Source: Clostridia bacterium
GTDB taxonomy: Bacteria; Bacillota; Clostridia; Oscillospirales; CAG-272
Assembly (NCBI GenBank): GCA_017386965.1
Contig: JAFOGE010000113.1
Span: 1 to 6,180, forward strand
DNA: 6,180 bases
Direction of reading: 5' to 3'
Positions 1-6,168 of the stretch are shown here, in pieces (within the stretch, counting starts at the first letter, position 1; the number at the start of each line of letters is the position of its first letter). The position numbers were made by a program, and so were the translations under genes. The notes under the pieces are model-generated. The model saw only the letters and a list, made by a program, of their open reading frames with translations, did not search any database and was not told the DNA's origin.

Positions 1-1155
1 GAAATGTCCGTTTCCGAGAAGCAGACCGTGGAAATTATCAAGGTTCTTTATCGCGGAGCGGATATTCTCATTCTGGATGAGCCGACCGCCGTTCTGACTC
101 CACAGGAAACCGAAAAGCTCTTTGCCATTCTCAGAAGAATGCGCGATGACGGCAAATCCATTCTCATCATCACGCATAAGCTGCACGAGGTCCTTTCCCT
201 CTCCAACCGTGTTGCCGTTCTCCGCAAGGGCGAGCATATTGCCACGGTGGAAACCGCAAGCACCAATCCTGCGGAGCTGACGGAAATGATGGTTGGACAG
301 AAGGTATCCCTCAACATCAAGCGTCCGGAGCCTGAAAATGTCCGGGACCGGTTGCTCGTTTCCGACCTTTCCCTGGTCAATGCGGACGGCATTAAGGTTT
401 TGGATGACATCAGCTTTACCGCGCGCTCCGGCGAAATCCTCGGCATTGCCGGGATTGCGGGAAGCGGACAGCGTGAGCTGCTCGAAACGATCGCCGGCCT
501 GCAACACCCTGCAAGCGGAAAAATCCTCTACCATAACCCGAAAACCGATGCAGAGGAGAACCTGCGCGACAAAACGCCGATGCAGATCCGTGAGCTTGGC
601 GTTCGTCTTTCCTTCGTTCCGGAGGATCGCCTTGGAATGGGCTTGGTCGCCAATATGGATATCGTGGATAACATGATGCTCCGGAGCTATAAGCGCGGAC
701 ATTCCTTCTTTGTGGACCGCAAAAATCCAAAGGATCTTGCTGACCGCATCATTCGGGAATTACAGATCTCTACCCCCGGCACCGCAACGCCTGTCCGCCG
801 TCTTTCCGGCGGAAACGTTCAAAAGGTTTTGGTCGGACGTGAGATCGCCGCGGCTCCCACCGTTCTGATGGCCGCCTACCCTGTCCGTGGCTTGGACGTC
901 AACTCCTCCTACACCATCTACAATCTTCTCACCGCGCAAAAGAAGCAGGGCGTAGCCGTGATCTTTGTGGGAGAGGATCTGGATGTTTTGGTAGAGCTTT
1001 GCGACCGTATTATGGTCATATCCAACGGCCGCGTGAGCGGTATTGTGGACGGACGCACCGCGACCAAAGAAGAACTCGGTATTTTGATGACACAGGCCAA
1101 GACCGAAACAGAATCGCAAAAGGAAAAGGAGGAATCTGACCGTGCAAAAGCATGA
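1..1155 (+). CDS. BMP-type nucleoside/sugar ABC importer, double ATP-binding protein (5' truncated)
   Basis: This is the ATPase that drives uptake through the two permeases encoded next to it, acting on the cytoplasmic face of the membrane. The frame is open to base 1 and the first ATG (base 4) lies inside an ABC signature motif (MSVSEKQTVE), so the true start and the first Walker A and Q-loop lie upstream. Counting from that ATG, the first domain shows Walker B ILILDEPT (21-28) and H-loop ITHKLHE (His58). The second domain has a degenerate Walker A GIAGSGQR (150-157, Gln for Lys), intact signature LSGGN (267-271), Walker B-like AAYPVRGLD (290-298) lacking the acidic pair, and Glu324 where the H-loop His would be. 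One good and one degenerate half is usual in the YufO/RbsA/MglA class. The wording LYRGADILILDEPTAVLTPQ resembles YufO (NupO) rather than RbsA. The substrate is inferred to be a nucleoside; a simple sugar is possible. The charged C-terminal tail overlaps the next gene's ribosome binding site. Confidence 0.93.
   Translation, partial: EMSVSEKQTVEIIKVLYRGADILILDEPTAVLTPQETEKLFAILRRMRDDGKSILIITHKLHEVLSLSNRVAVLRKGEHIATVETASTNPAELTEMMVGQKVSLNIKRPEPENVRDRLLVSDLSLVNADGIKVLDDISFTARSGEILGIAGIAGSGQRELLETIAGLQHPASGKILYHNPKTDAEENLRDKTPMQIRELGVRLSFVPEDRLGMGLVANMDIVDNMMLRSYKRGHSFFVDRKNPKDLADRIIRELQISTPGTATPVRRLSGGNVQKVLVGREIAAAPTVLMAAYPVRGLDVNSSYTIYNLLTAQKKQGVAVIFVGEDLDVLVELCDRIMVISNGRVSGIVDGRTATKEELGILMTQAKTETESQKEKEESDRAKA
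1126..1133 (+). promoter_or_regulatory. Ribosome binding site that selects a GTG start for the first permease
   Basis: AAGGAGGA sits 8 nt before the GTG at 1142, which is ideal spacing. It lies inside the end of the ATPase gene. An ATG at 1152 is out of frame with the permease, so this site supports GTG 1142 as the start. Confidence 0.8.
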
Positions 1156-2245
1156 AAAGCATACCCGCGATCCACGCTTTCACATCGTTAAGCGGGCAGG
1201 CATGTCCCGTGCGAAGGCCTTGGGAATCCGCTTTTTAGCACTCCTTGCAGCCCTTTTGCTTTGCTCCCTGCTCTCCACACTTCTGATCGGTGCGAACCCC
1301 CTGAAATTCATTTCCACGCTCTTTAGCGGTTCGCTCGGATCCAGCCGACGCATTTGGAAATTCGCCAAGGATTCCGCCGTTCTGCTTTGCATTTCGCTCG
1401 CCGTTACTCCCGCCTTCCGCATGCGCTTTTGGAATTTGGGTGGTGAGGGACAGGTTTTGGTAGGTGCGCTCGCATCGATCGCCTGCGCCTACTATCTGCG
1501 CGACAGCATTCCCAACGCTCTTTTGATTTTGATCATGCTGGTAGCGGCCGTTCTTGCCGGTGCATTCTGGGGACTCTTCCCTGCAATCTGCAAGGCAAAA
1601 TGGGGAACGAACGAATCGCTCTTTACCCTGGTGATGCACTACGTAGCGACCTATCTCGTCGCCTTTGCCCTGATGGAGTGGACAAAGGCTGATGGCTCCA
1701 GTACGCTTGGCGAGGTCGCCTTTGGACATCTGCCAAGGCTTTACAACGAGTATCTCCTTTTGATCCTCGTGGTGCTTGCTCTGACCGTCCTGGTTTACAT
1801 TTACCTCAACTACACAAAGCAAGGATATGAGATCTCGGTCGTTGGCGAAAGCGAAAAGACTGCCCGTTACATCGGCATCAACGTTGGTCGCGTGATTACG
1901 CGCACCGTTTTGGTTTCCGGAGCCATCTGCGGTCTTGCAGGCTTCCTCATTGTGGCAGCGCTTGACCATTCGATCACCACGGCAACCGTTGGCGGTCTTG
2001 GTTTTACCGCCATTATGGTTTCCTGGCTTGCCAAATTCAACCCCTTGATCATGGTCGTGACGTCCGCTCTGATCATCTTCCTGCAACAGGGCGGATCGGA
2101 GATGTCCACCATCTTCAACGTCAGCTCCGCCTTCCCCAACATCGTCGTCGGAATTATTCTGTTCTTTATCATTGGATGTGAGTTCTTCATCCATTACAAG
2201 ATCAAATCCCGTGTATCCCACAAAAAAGGAGGTGTCGGCAAATGA
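1142..2245 (+). CDS. ABC importer permease 1, BPD_transp_2 family (YufP/NupB-like)
   Basis: An integral membrane subunit, 367 residues, forming half of the transport channel with the next permease. The N-terminus is basic and cytoplasmic (residues 1-28), followed by about eight to ten hydrophobic segments, the clearest near 29-51, 102-119, 125-147, 160-179, 203-223, 255-274, 301-315 and 333-351. Family hallmarks are the membrane motif NLGGEGQVLVGA (98-109) and the cytoplasmic loop VGESEKTARYIGINVGR (234-250) followed by SGAICGLAGF, the stretch thought to contact the ATPase. Translation starts at GTG with a strong Shine-Dalgarno, overlapping the ATPase gene by 14 bp. Its stop overlaps the next start as ATGA. 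Family membership is seen in the sequence; the nucleoside substrate is inferred from operon order. It could instead carry another small solute, since this permease family also serves ribose and related sugars. Confidence 0.93.
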   Translation: MQKHEKHTRDPRFHIVKRAGMSRAKALGIRFLALLAALLLCSLLSTLLIGANPLKFISTLFSGSLGSSRRIWKFAKDSAVLLCISLAVTPAFRMRFWNLGGEGQVLVGALASIACAYYLRDSIPNALLILIMLVAAVLAGAFWGLFPAICKAKWGTNESLFTLVMHYVATYLVAFALMEWTKADGSSTLGEVAFGHLPRLYNEYLLLILVVLALTVLVYIYLNYTKQGYEISVVGESEKTARYIGINVGRVITRTVLVSGAICGLAGFLIVAALDHSITTATVGGLGFTAIMVSWLAKFNPLIMVVTSALIIFLQQGGSEMSTIFNVSSAFPNIVVGIILFFIIGCEFFIHYKIKSRVSHKKGGVGK

Positions 2246-3192
2246 GCGGATGGGTAAATTATCTCTTTAACGCAATCGCGCTTGGCATGACCTTTCTCTA
2301 TGGCTCGGTGGGAGAGATTCTGACCGAAAAGGCGGGACACCTCAACCTTGGTATTCCGGGCATTATGTGTATGGGTGGCGCCGGAGGATGCATTGCGCTT
2401 CAGCTGATGTACCGATCGGGAATTCCCCCGATGCTGATCGTGATCATCTCGATCCTCGCATCCTTCCTCAGCGGCATCCTGATGGGAGCGATCTACAGCT
2501 TCCTGACCGTGACGCTGCACGCGAATCAAAACGTGACCGGCCTTGCCATGACCACCTTCGGTGTCGGAATGATGAAATTCATTATTTCCAAGATTCGGCC
2601 CTTACAGTACATGTATGCCTTGAACTACTTCCGCTTCCCCTTTGCGGATCGAACCGATTCCCTCAAATACTGGGGTGTCATGGTCTATCTCGCAATCGTC
2701 ATTGCAATCGCCGCATCCCTCGTGCTGAGTCGCACGCGCGTTGGACTGCATCTGCGTGCAGTCGGCGAAAACCCCGCAACGGCAGACGCGGTCGGCATCA
2801 ACGTAACGGCTTACAAATACGGTGCGACCTGTATCGGAAGCGGCATTGCCGCACTGGGCGGATTGTTCTACATTATGGACTACTCCGGATCCCCCGAGGC
2901 CTACCTGAATATTGAGCCCTTTGGATGGCTTGCCATCGCACTTGTCATCTTTGCACTCTGGCGTCCCTATCTCAGCTTTTTCGGGTCGATGATCTTCGGC
3001 GCGCTCTTTGTAGCCGGCTCCTTTATCCCCGGACTTTTGGGACTGACGCTCCCCATGAGCGCAACCCCGCTTCTTGAAATGCTTCCCTACGTGGTTACGA
3101 TCCTCGTTCTGATCATCACGAGTATTCGCAAGAAGCGAGAAAATCAACCGCCGGCCTCCCTCGGACAATCCTACTTCCGCGAGGAGCGTTGA
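2242..3192 (+). CDS. ABC importer permease 2, BPD_transp_2 family (YufQ/NupC-like)
   Basis: The second integral membrane half of the importer, 316 residues, close to the usual length for YufQ-type proteins. Hydrophobic segments lie near 4-22, 38-56, 62-86, 97-114, 144-163, 195-213, 226-241, 246-266 and 280-294, ending in a basic cytoplasmic tail (IRKKRE). The motif GEILTEKAGHLNLGIPGIM (24-42) is the counterpart of the family's NLGxEG segment, with Pro in place of the Glu kept in permease 1. The cytoplasmic coupling loop is VGENPATADAVGINVTAY (174-191), followed by GSGIAALGGLFY. The start codon ATG 2242 overlaps the upstream stop (ATGA) and is preceded by AAAGGAGGTG at 2225-2234, so the two permeases are translationally coupled. 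It is the last gene of the operon: a terminator follows 20 bp after its stop. I infer a heterodimeric channel with the preceding permease. Confidence 0.93.
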   Translation: MSGWVNYLFNAIALGMTFLYGSVGEILTEKAGHLNLGIPGIMCMGGAGGCIALQLMYRSGIPPMLIVIISILASFLSGILMGAIYSFLTVTLHANQNVTGLAMTTFGVGMMKFIISKIRPLQYMYALNYFRFPFADRTDSLKYWGVMVYLAIVIAIAASLVLSRTRVGLHLRAVGENPATADAVGINVTAYKYGATCIGSGIAALGGLFYIMDYSGSPEAYLNIEPFGWLAIALVIFALWRPYLSFFGSMIFGALFVAGSFIPGLLGLTLPMSATPLLEMLPYVVTILVLIITSIRKKRENQPPASLGQSYFREER

Positions 3193-3211
3193 CAAAGCTC
3201 GATCTACATTT

Positions 3212-3240
3212 GAGGGGCGCACCAAATGCCCCTCTTTTTT
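3212..3240 (+). terminator. Rho-independent terminator of the ABC importer operon
   Basis: A perfect 7-bp stem, GAGGGGC (3212-3218) with GCCCCTC (3228-3234), closes a 9-nt loop and is followed by six T residues (3235-3240). The last two Ts are also part of the stop codon of the convergent amidase gene. Read on the minus strand the hairpin is followed by AAATG rather than a T-run, so it should work well only for the plus-strand operon. Confidence 0.85.
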
Positions 3241-3799
3241 AACGATAGTACTCTAGAATACCGTCATAGATCCCCCTTGCGAACAGAGCCGGATCCTGAT
3301 CCATCAGAGCGGCCTCCTGCGGATTGGTAATAAAACCGATCTCTACCAGAACGGCCGGCATTGCGGTGCGGCGCAGGACGTAAAGTCCGGGACGCACCTT
3401 CATCCCTCGGTTGCGAAACCCCGTGGCATTCGAAAGCTGCTCCAAAATATCCTCACCAAGTGAAAAGGCAACCGAAGGGGATGCGTATGAAAAGGCCTCC
3501 ACGCCCCCTGCATCGGCATTTTCAGAGGCATTTGTGTGAATACTGATAAAGGCATCCGCTCCCCAACTGTTGGCATCGTCCACACGCGCCCGAAGACTTG
3601 TGGAATTGGATGTACCAAGCGTGCTTTCCGGAGTGGGGCGCGAAAGCCGCACCTCAAAATTCGGATCTGCCCGCAAAAGCTCTGCCAGCTCCTGCCCCAC
3701 ACGGTAGGTGATGTCCTGCTCCAAAAGACCGTTTCCCTCCGCACCTGCATTCGGGTTCTCGGGATTGTGCCCCTGATCAACGTATATTTTAATTGCCAT
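3239..3799 (-). CDS. N-acetylmuramoyl-L-alanine amidase, zinc Amidase_3 family, no signal peptide
   Basis: This predicted zinc enzyme cuts the amide bond between N-acetylmuramic acid and L-Ala in peptidoglycan. Its 186 residues are one Amidase_3 catalytic domain. Zinc ligands are visible as His11 (VDQGH), Glu27 (GLLEQD) and His88 (ISIHTNAS), and the catalytic Glu is Glu153 in VEIGFITN. The catalytic fold begins at residue 3, so there is no signal peptide, membrane anchor or wall-binding repeat. ATG 3799 is preceded by an AGGGAGGGA-type ribosome binding site at 3802-3810. In-frame reading upstream meets TAA at 3835-3833 with no other start codon, so a hidden leader is excluded unless there is a sequence error. 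Secreted CwlD- or LytC-type enzymes carry a leader; phage endolysins and some clostridial stand-alone amidases do not. No holin or phage gene adjoins it. It is convergent with the importer operon and divergent from rsmI. The enzyme class is secure; the cellular role is unknown. Confidence 0.92.
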   Translation of the reverse strand: MAIKIYVDQGHNPENPNAGAEGNGLLEQDITYRVGQELAELLRADPNFEVRLSRPTPESTLGTSNSTSLRARVDDANSWGADAFISIHTNASENADAGGVEAFSYASPSVAFSLGEDILEQLSNATGFRNRGMKVRPGLYVLRRTAMPAVLVEIGFITNPQEAALMDQDPALFARGIYDGILEYYR

Positions 3800-3882
3800 A
3801 GTCCCTCCCTGATTCGGCGGTTCGTATTGCTCTTATCCGTAGCCTATGCCACCGCCCCCAAAAAGGTGCAAAATTTGAACTT

Positions 3883-3890
3883 AGAAAGGA
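3883..3890 (+). promoter_or_regulatory. rsmI: Ribosome binding site that selects the rsmI start
   Basis: AGAAAGGA lies 8 nt before ATG 3899. It overlaps or touches the in-frame ATG at 3890, which therefore cannot use it, and no comparable site precedes the later in-frame ATG at 3959. This favours 3899 as the start of rsmI. Confidence 0.6.
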
Positions 3891-3898
3891 TGGTTCGT

Positions 3899-4786
3899 AT
3901 GAGCTCCATCAAAAAGAACGATTCCTTCCGGGATGAGAAAAACCGCGTCATAGGCGGCATGCTCTATCTCGTGGCAACTCCCATCGGAAACCTCGCAGAC
4001 CTCTCCGAGAGAGCCGTAAAGGTCCTTTCCGAGGTGGATTTCATTGCCGCAGAGGATACCCGCAATTCGGGGAAGCTGCTCTCCTGCCTCGGTATCCAGA
4101 AGCCGATGATATCCTATTTTGAGCATAATAAGCGAGAACGCGGCGAACAAATCGCAAAGCGCTTGCAGGATGGCGAATCCTGCGCTCTGATCACCGATGC
4201 CGGAACCCCTGCCATCAGTGACCCCGGAGAGGATATGGTCGCGCTCTGTGCAGATCTTGGCATTCCCGTAACCTCAATCCCCGGTCCCGTCGCCTCGATT
4301 ACGGCGCTGACACTTTCCGGACTTCCTACGGGACGCTTTTGCTTTGAGGGCTTTTTATCGGTCAACAAGGCCGAACGGCGCGAGCGCCTTTCCGTGCTTG
4401 CAGAGGAGGATCGCACTATGCTTTTTCACGAGGCGCCCCACAAGCTGAAAGCAACGCTGAAGGATCTGGCCACCGCCTTTGGAGAGGATCGACGCATCGC
4501 CCTTTGCCGCGAGTTGACCAAGATCAACGAGGAAGTTCTGCGCACCACGCTCGGAAAGGCCGTCGCCTTCTATGCCGAAAACGATCCGCGAGGAGAATAC
4601 GTCCTTGTGGTAGAGGGATGCGGAAGATCTGCCTCTAAAAAAGCGTTCTGGGCAGAAATGAGCATCCGGGAGCATGTAGAGCATTATCTCTCACAGGGAC
4701 TTTCCAGAATGGATGCCATTAAGCAAACTGCAAAGGATCGCGGCGTTCATAAAAACGAGATCTACCGGGAGGTAGCTGCAAAATAA
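3899..4786 (+). CDS. rsmI: 16S rRNA (cytidine(1402)-2'-O)-methyltransferase RsmI
   Basis: RsmI uses S-adenosylmethionine to methylate the 2'-OH of C1402 in the 16S rRNA decoding centre; with RsmH it makes m4Cm1402. From ATG 3899 the protein has 295 residues. It carries the tetrapyrrole-methylase-fold motifs in order: LVATPIGNLADLS (24-36), AEDTR (51-55), ISYFEHN (71-77), LITDAGTPAISDPG (98-111), SIPGPVASITALTLSGLP (126-143), FHEAPHKL (176-183) and RELTKINEE (204-212). A C-terminal helical region (about 255-295, SIREHVEHYL onward) matches the small terminal domain seen in many RsmI proteins. The family core normally starts near MLYLVATPIGN, so the first 20 residues are an extension. ATG 3959 is the alternative start but lacks a good ribosome binding site. 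The frame stays open upstream to 3536, but that part is antisense to the amidase gene and is not coding. No terminator follows, so read-through into the antiporter gene is possible. Confidence 0.95.
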   Translation: MSSIKKNDSFRDEKNRVIGGMLYLVATPIGNLADLSERAVKVLSEVDFIAAEDTRNSGKLLSCLGIQKPMISYFEHNKRERGEQIAKRLQDGESCALITDAGTPAISDPGEDMVALCADLGIPVTSIPGPVASITALTLSGLPTGRFCFEGFLSVNKAERRERLSVLAEEDRTMLFHEAPHKLKATLKDLATAFGEDRRIALCRELTKINEEVLRTTLGKAVAFYAENDPRGEYVLVVEGCGRSASKKAFWAEMSIREHVEHYLSQGLSRMDAIKQTAKDRGVHKNEIYREVAAK

Positions 4787-4795
4787 CGGACGATG

Positions 4796-4828
4796 TTTCC
4801 GAAATATTGGAAAGGCTCTTGAAATATC
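4796..4828 (+). promoter_or_regulatory. Possible operator: palindrome and direct repeats at the -35 region
   Basis: TTTCC (4796-4800) and GGAAA (4809-4813) form an 8-nt-spaced inverted repeat. GAAATAT occurs at 4801-4807 and again at 4821-4827, exactly 20 bp apart, the second copy overlapping the -35 box. Two turns of helix separate the copies, which would suit a regulator binding one DNA face. Short AT-rich repeats arise easily by chance, so this is weak. Confidence 0.2.
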
Positions 4829-4847
4829 GCTTTAAGCATGGTATAAT
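4819..4847 (+). promoter_or_regulatory. Sigma-A promoter of the antiporter gene (extended -10)
   Basis: The -35 box TTGAAA (4819-4824, five of six consensus bases) is followed by a 17-bp spacer and a perfect -10 TATAAT (4842-4847), with a TGn extension at 4839-4841. Transcription should start near 4854, giving a leader of only about 30 nt before the ATG at 4884. That is too short for a riboswitch. The promoter lies 32 bp after the rsmI stop. Confidence 0.85.
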
Positions 4848-4883
4848 ATAAAAGATATATTTTGACAAAGAAAGGAAAAAATT

Positions 4884-6047
4884 ATGATCATTCCCGTTAT
4901 ACTCTTTGCCATTGGTCTTGTTCTTTTGATCAAGGGTGGCGACTGGTTTGTGGATGGTGCCTCCGGCATCGCACACCGCTTCCACATTCCCGAGCTTCTG
5001 ATCGGTGCAACCGTCGTTTCCATCGGAACGACGCTTCCTGAGGTGATGGTATCCGCAACCAGCGCAGCGCAAGGGAGCGGTGCGATGGCGTACGGCAACG
5101 CCATCGGCTCAATCATCTGTAACACCTCTCTGATCGCAGCGCTCACCGTAGCCATTCGCCCTGCCAAGGCCGAGCGCAAATCGCTGATCTTCCCTGTGAT
5201 CTTCTTCTTTGCGGTAGCAGCCTTTTACGTGGCCGTTTCCTATCTCTTTGGCACCTTTGACCGCTGGTCCGGCATCGTGCTGCTTCTGGCATTCCTGGCC
5301 TACATGACCGTCCTGGTTCTGCAAGCCAAGAAGGCTATGAAGCCCGTAGAGCCGAACGTGGATCTGATGGTGGACGCACTGGACGACGAGGTTGCAAAGG
5401 AGGAGCAAGGCCCGAAGGGCGACGCGATTGGGTTTGTCATCGTTGGCGCGGCTCTTCTTGTGGCACAGGGCATCTCTCTCTTTGCAAAGCTTGACGGCGG
5501 CTTCCTCGCAGGGGTCATCGGCGCAATGGTTCTCCTGATCGGGATCCTGAAGCTTGCCACCGGAAAAACGCTTGGCGTGCTGAACTCCAACGTGATCTTC
5601 CTCATCATCGGAGCAGCCGTAATTGCACTCGGCGCTGACCTTCTGGTGGATAACGGAACCAAGATTGCCGAGGCTCTTGGCGTTCCCCAGACCGTAATCG
5701 CCTTGACCTTCGTGGCGCTCGGAACCTCCCTGCCTGAGCTTGTCACCGCCATCACCTCGCTCGTTAAGGGTCACGGTGCGCTCTCGCTCGGAAACGTGAT
5801 CGGCGCAAACATCTTCAATCTGGTTCTGGTCAGCGGACTTTCCATTGCCATCTCCCCCTTTGAGGTACCCGTCGGCAAGCTGATCGGCGGTATGAACGCC
5901 TCCCTTGTGGTAGATATTCCCGTTATGCTGGCCGTGATGGGACTTCTCACGATCCCCACGCTCATCAAGGGCAAGCTTTACCGCGCCCAGGGCATTATCC
6001 TCCTCGCCATCTACGCAGGCTTCTGTGCCGTGCAGTTTGTGCTTTAA
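4884..6047 (+). CDS. CaCA-family sodium/calcium-type antiporter (YrbG-like)
   Basis: A predicted inner-membrane cation antiporter, 387 residues, with the inverted two-half design of the CaCA superfamily and about ten membrane helices. The alpha-1 repeat reads GATVVSIGTTLPE (41-53) then GNAIGSIICN (71-80). The alpha-2 repeat reads ALTFVALGTSLPE (273-285) then GNVIGANIFN (303-312). Glu53, Asn80, Glu285 and Asn312 fall at the four ion-binding positions known from NCX_Mj, with identical 27-residue spacing in each half. The last is Asp in NCX_Mj but Asn here. A charged loop of about 30 residues (149-180, containing DALDDEVAKEEQ) joins the halves and is probably cytoplasmic. ATG 4884 is preceded by AAAGGA (4871-4876) at 7 nt, and the gene has its own strong promoter and terminator, so it is a single-gene unit. 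The family is certain. The exchanged ions (Na+, Ca2+, K+ or H+) cannot be settled from sequence alone. Confidence 0.93.
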   Translation: MIIPVILFAIGLVLLIKGGDWFVDGASGIAHRFHIPELLIGATVVSIGTTLPEVMVSATSAAQGSGAMAYGNAIGSIICNTSLIAALTVAIRPAKAERKSLIFPVIFFFAVAAFYVAVSYLFGTFDRWSGIVLLLAFLAYMTVLVLQAKKAMKPVEPNVDLMVDALDDEVAKEEQGPKGDAIGFVIVGAALLVAQGISLFAKLDGGFLAGVIGAMVLLIGILKLATGKTLGVLNSNVIFLIIGAAVIALGADLLVDNGTKIAEALGVPQTVIALTFVALGTSLPELVTAITSLVKGHGALSLGNVIGANIFNLVLVSGLSIAISPFEVPVGKLIGGMNASLVVDIPVMLAVMGLLTIPTLIKGKLYRAQGIILLAIYAGFCAVQFVL

Positions 6048-6056
6048 GGAAAAATC

Positions 6057-6095
6057 AAAAAGGTGCTGAGTCTACTTTGACTCAGCACCTTTTTT
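6057..6095 (+). terminator. Strong rho-independent terminator after the antiporter gene, probably bidirectional
   Basis: A perfect 12-bp stem, AGGTGCTGAGTC (6061-6072) with GACTCAGCACCT (6079-6090), encloses a 6-nt loop TACTTT. It is flanked by AAAA on the left (6057-6060) and followed by a T-run on the right (6090-6095). The left A-run becomes a T-run on the minus strand, so the same hairpin could end a transcript arriving from the right. It begins 9 bp after the antiporter stop. Confidence 0.93.
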
Positions 6096-6147
6096 GCAGC
6101 GCGGGAGAATGCAGGCTTCCCCGTCGCACACCTTGCCGCGCGTCATG

Positions 6148-6168
6148 GCAAATGCCCCTGGCATTTGC
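6148..6168. repeat. Perfect 9-bp inverted repeat beside a T-loop-like box
   Basis: GCAAATGCC (6148-6156) and GGCATTTGC (6160-6168) are exact reverse complements around a 3-nt loop. They are followed directly by AGGGTTCGATCC, which looks like the T-arm of a tRNA cut by the window edge. The 5' parts of a tRNA do not fit upstream. Both strands are open here (plus strand from an ATG at 6109; minus strand frames up to the terminator), but no ribosome binding site is seen. It could be part of an intergenic repeat or a structured RNA; function unknown. Confidence 0.4.

Noticed and set aside
1235..2221. A 328-codon open frame on the minus strand opposite permease 1
   Set aside because: Its product is highly polar and low in complexity, with many His, Gly, Asp and Gln residues, as expected for the antisense of a membrane-protein gene. 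No ribosome binding site or family motif is visible, and the plus-strand gene is clearly real.
3536..3898. An apparent N-terminal extension of the rsmI frame of about 120 residues
   Set aside because: Most of it is antisense to the amidase gene, which has all catalytic residues. It has no ribosome binding site and no RsmI-like content. The supported start is ATG 3899.
3800..3898. Divergent promoters for the amidase gene and rsmI
   Set aside because: They must exist near here, but no -35/-10 pair with sensible spacing stands out on either strand. For example, a minus-strand TTGCAC with CATAGG at 17 bp matches only half of each consensus box.
4848..4883. A calcium- or manganese-sensing riboswitch before the antiporter gene
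   Set aside because: The expected leader is only about 30 nt and contains little beyond the ribosome binding site.
5109..5774. A 221-codon open frame on the minus strand opposite the antiporter
   Set aside because: It shows the same shadow composition opposite a hydrophobic gene. The plus-strand frame carries both alpha repeats, so this one is not coding.
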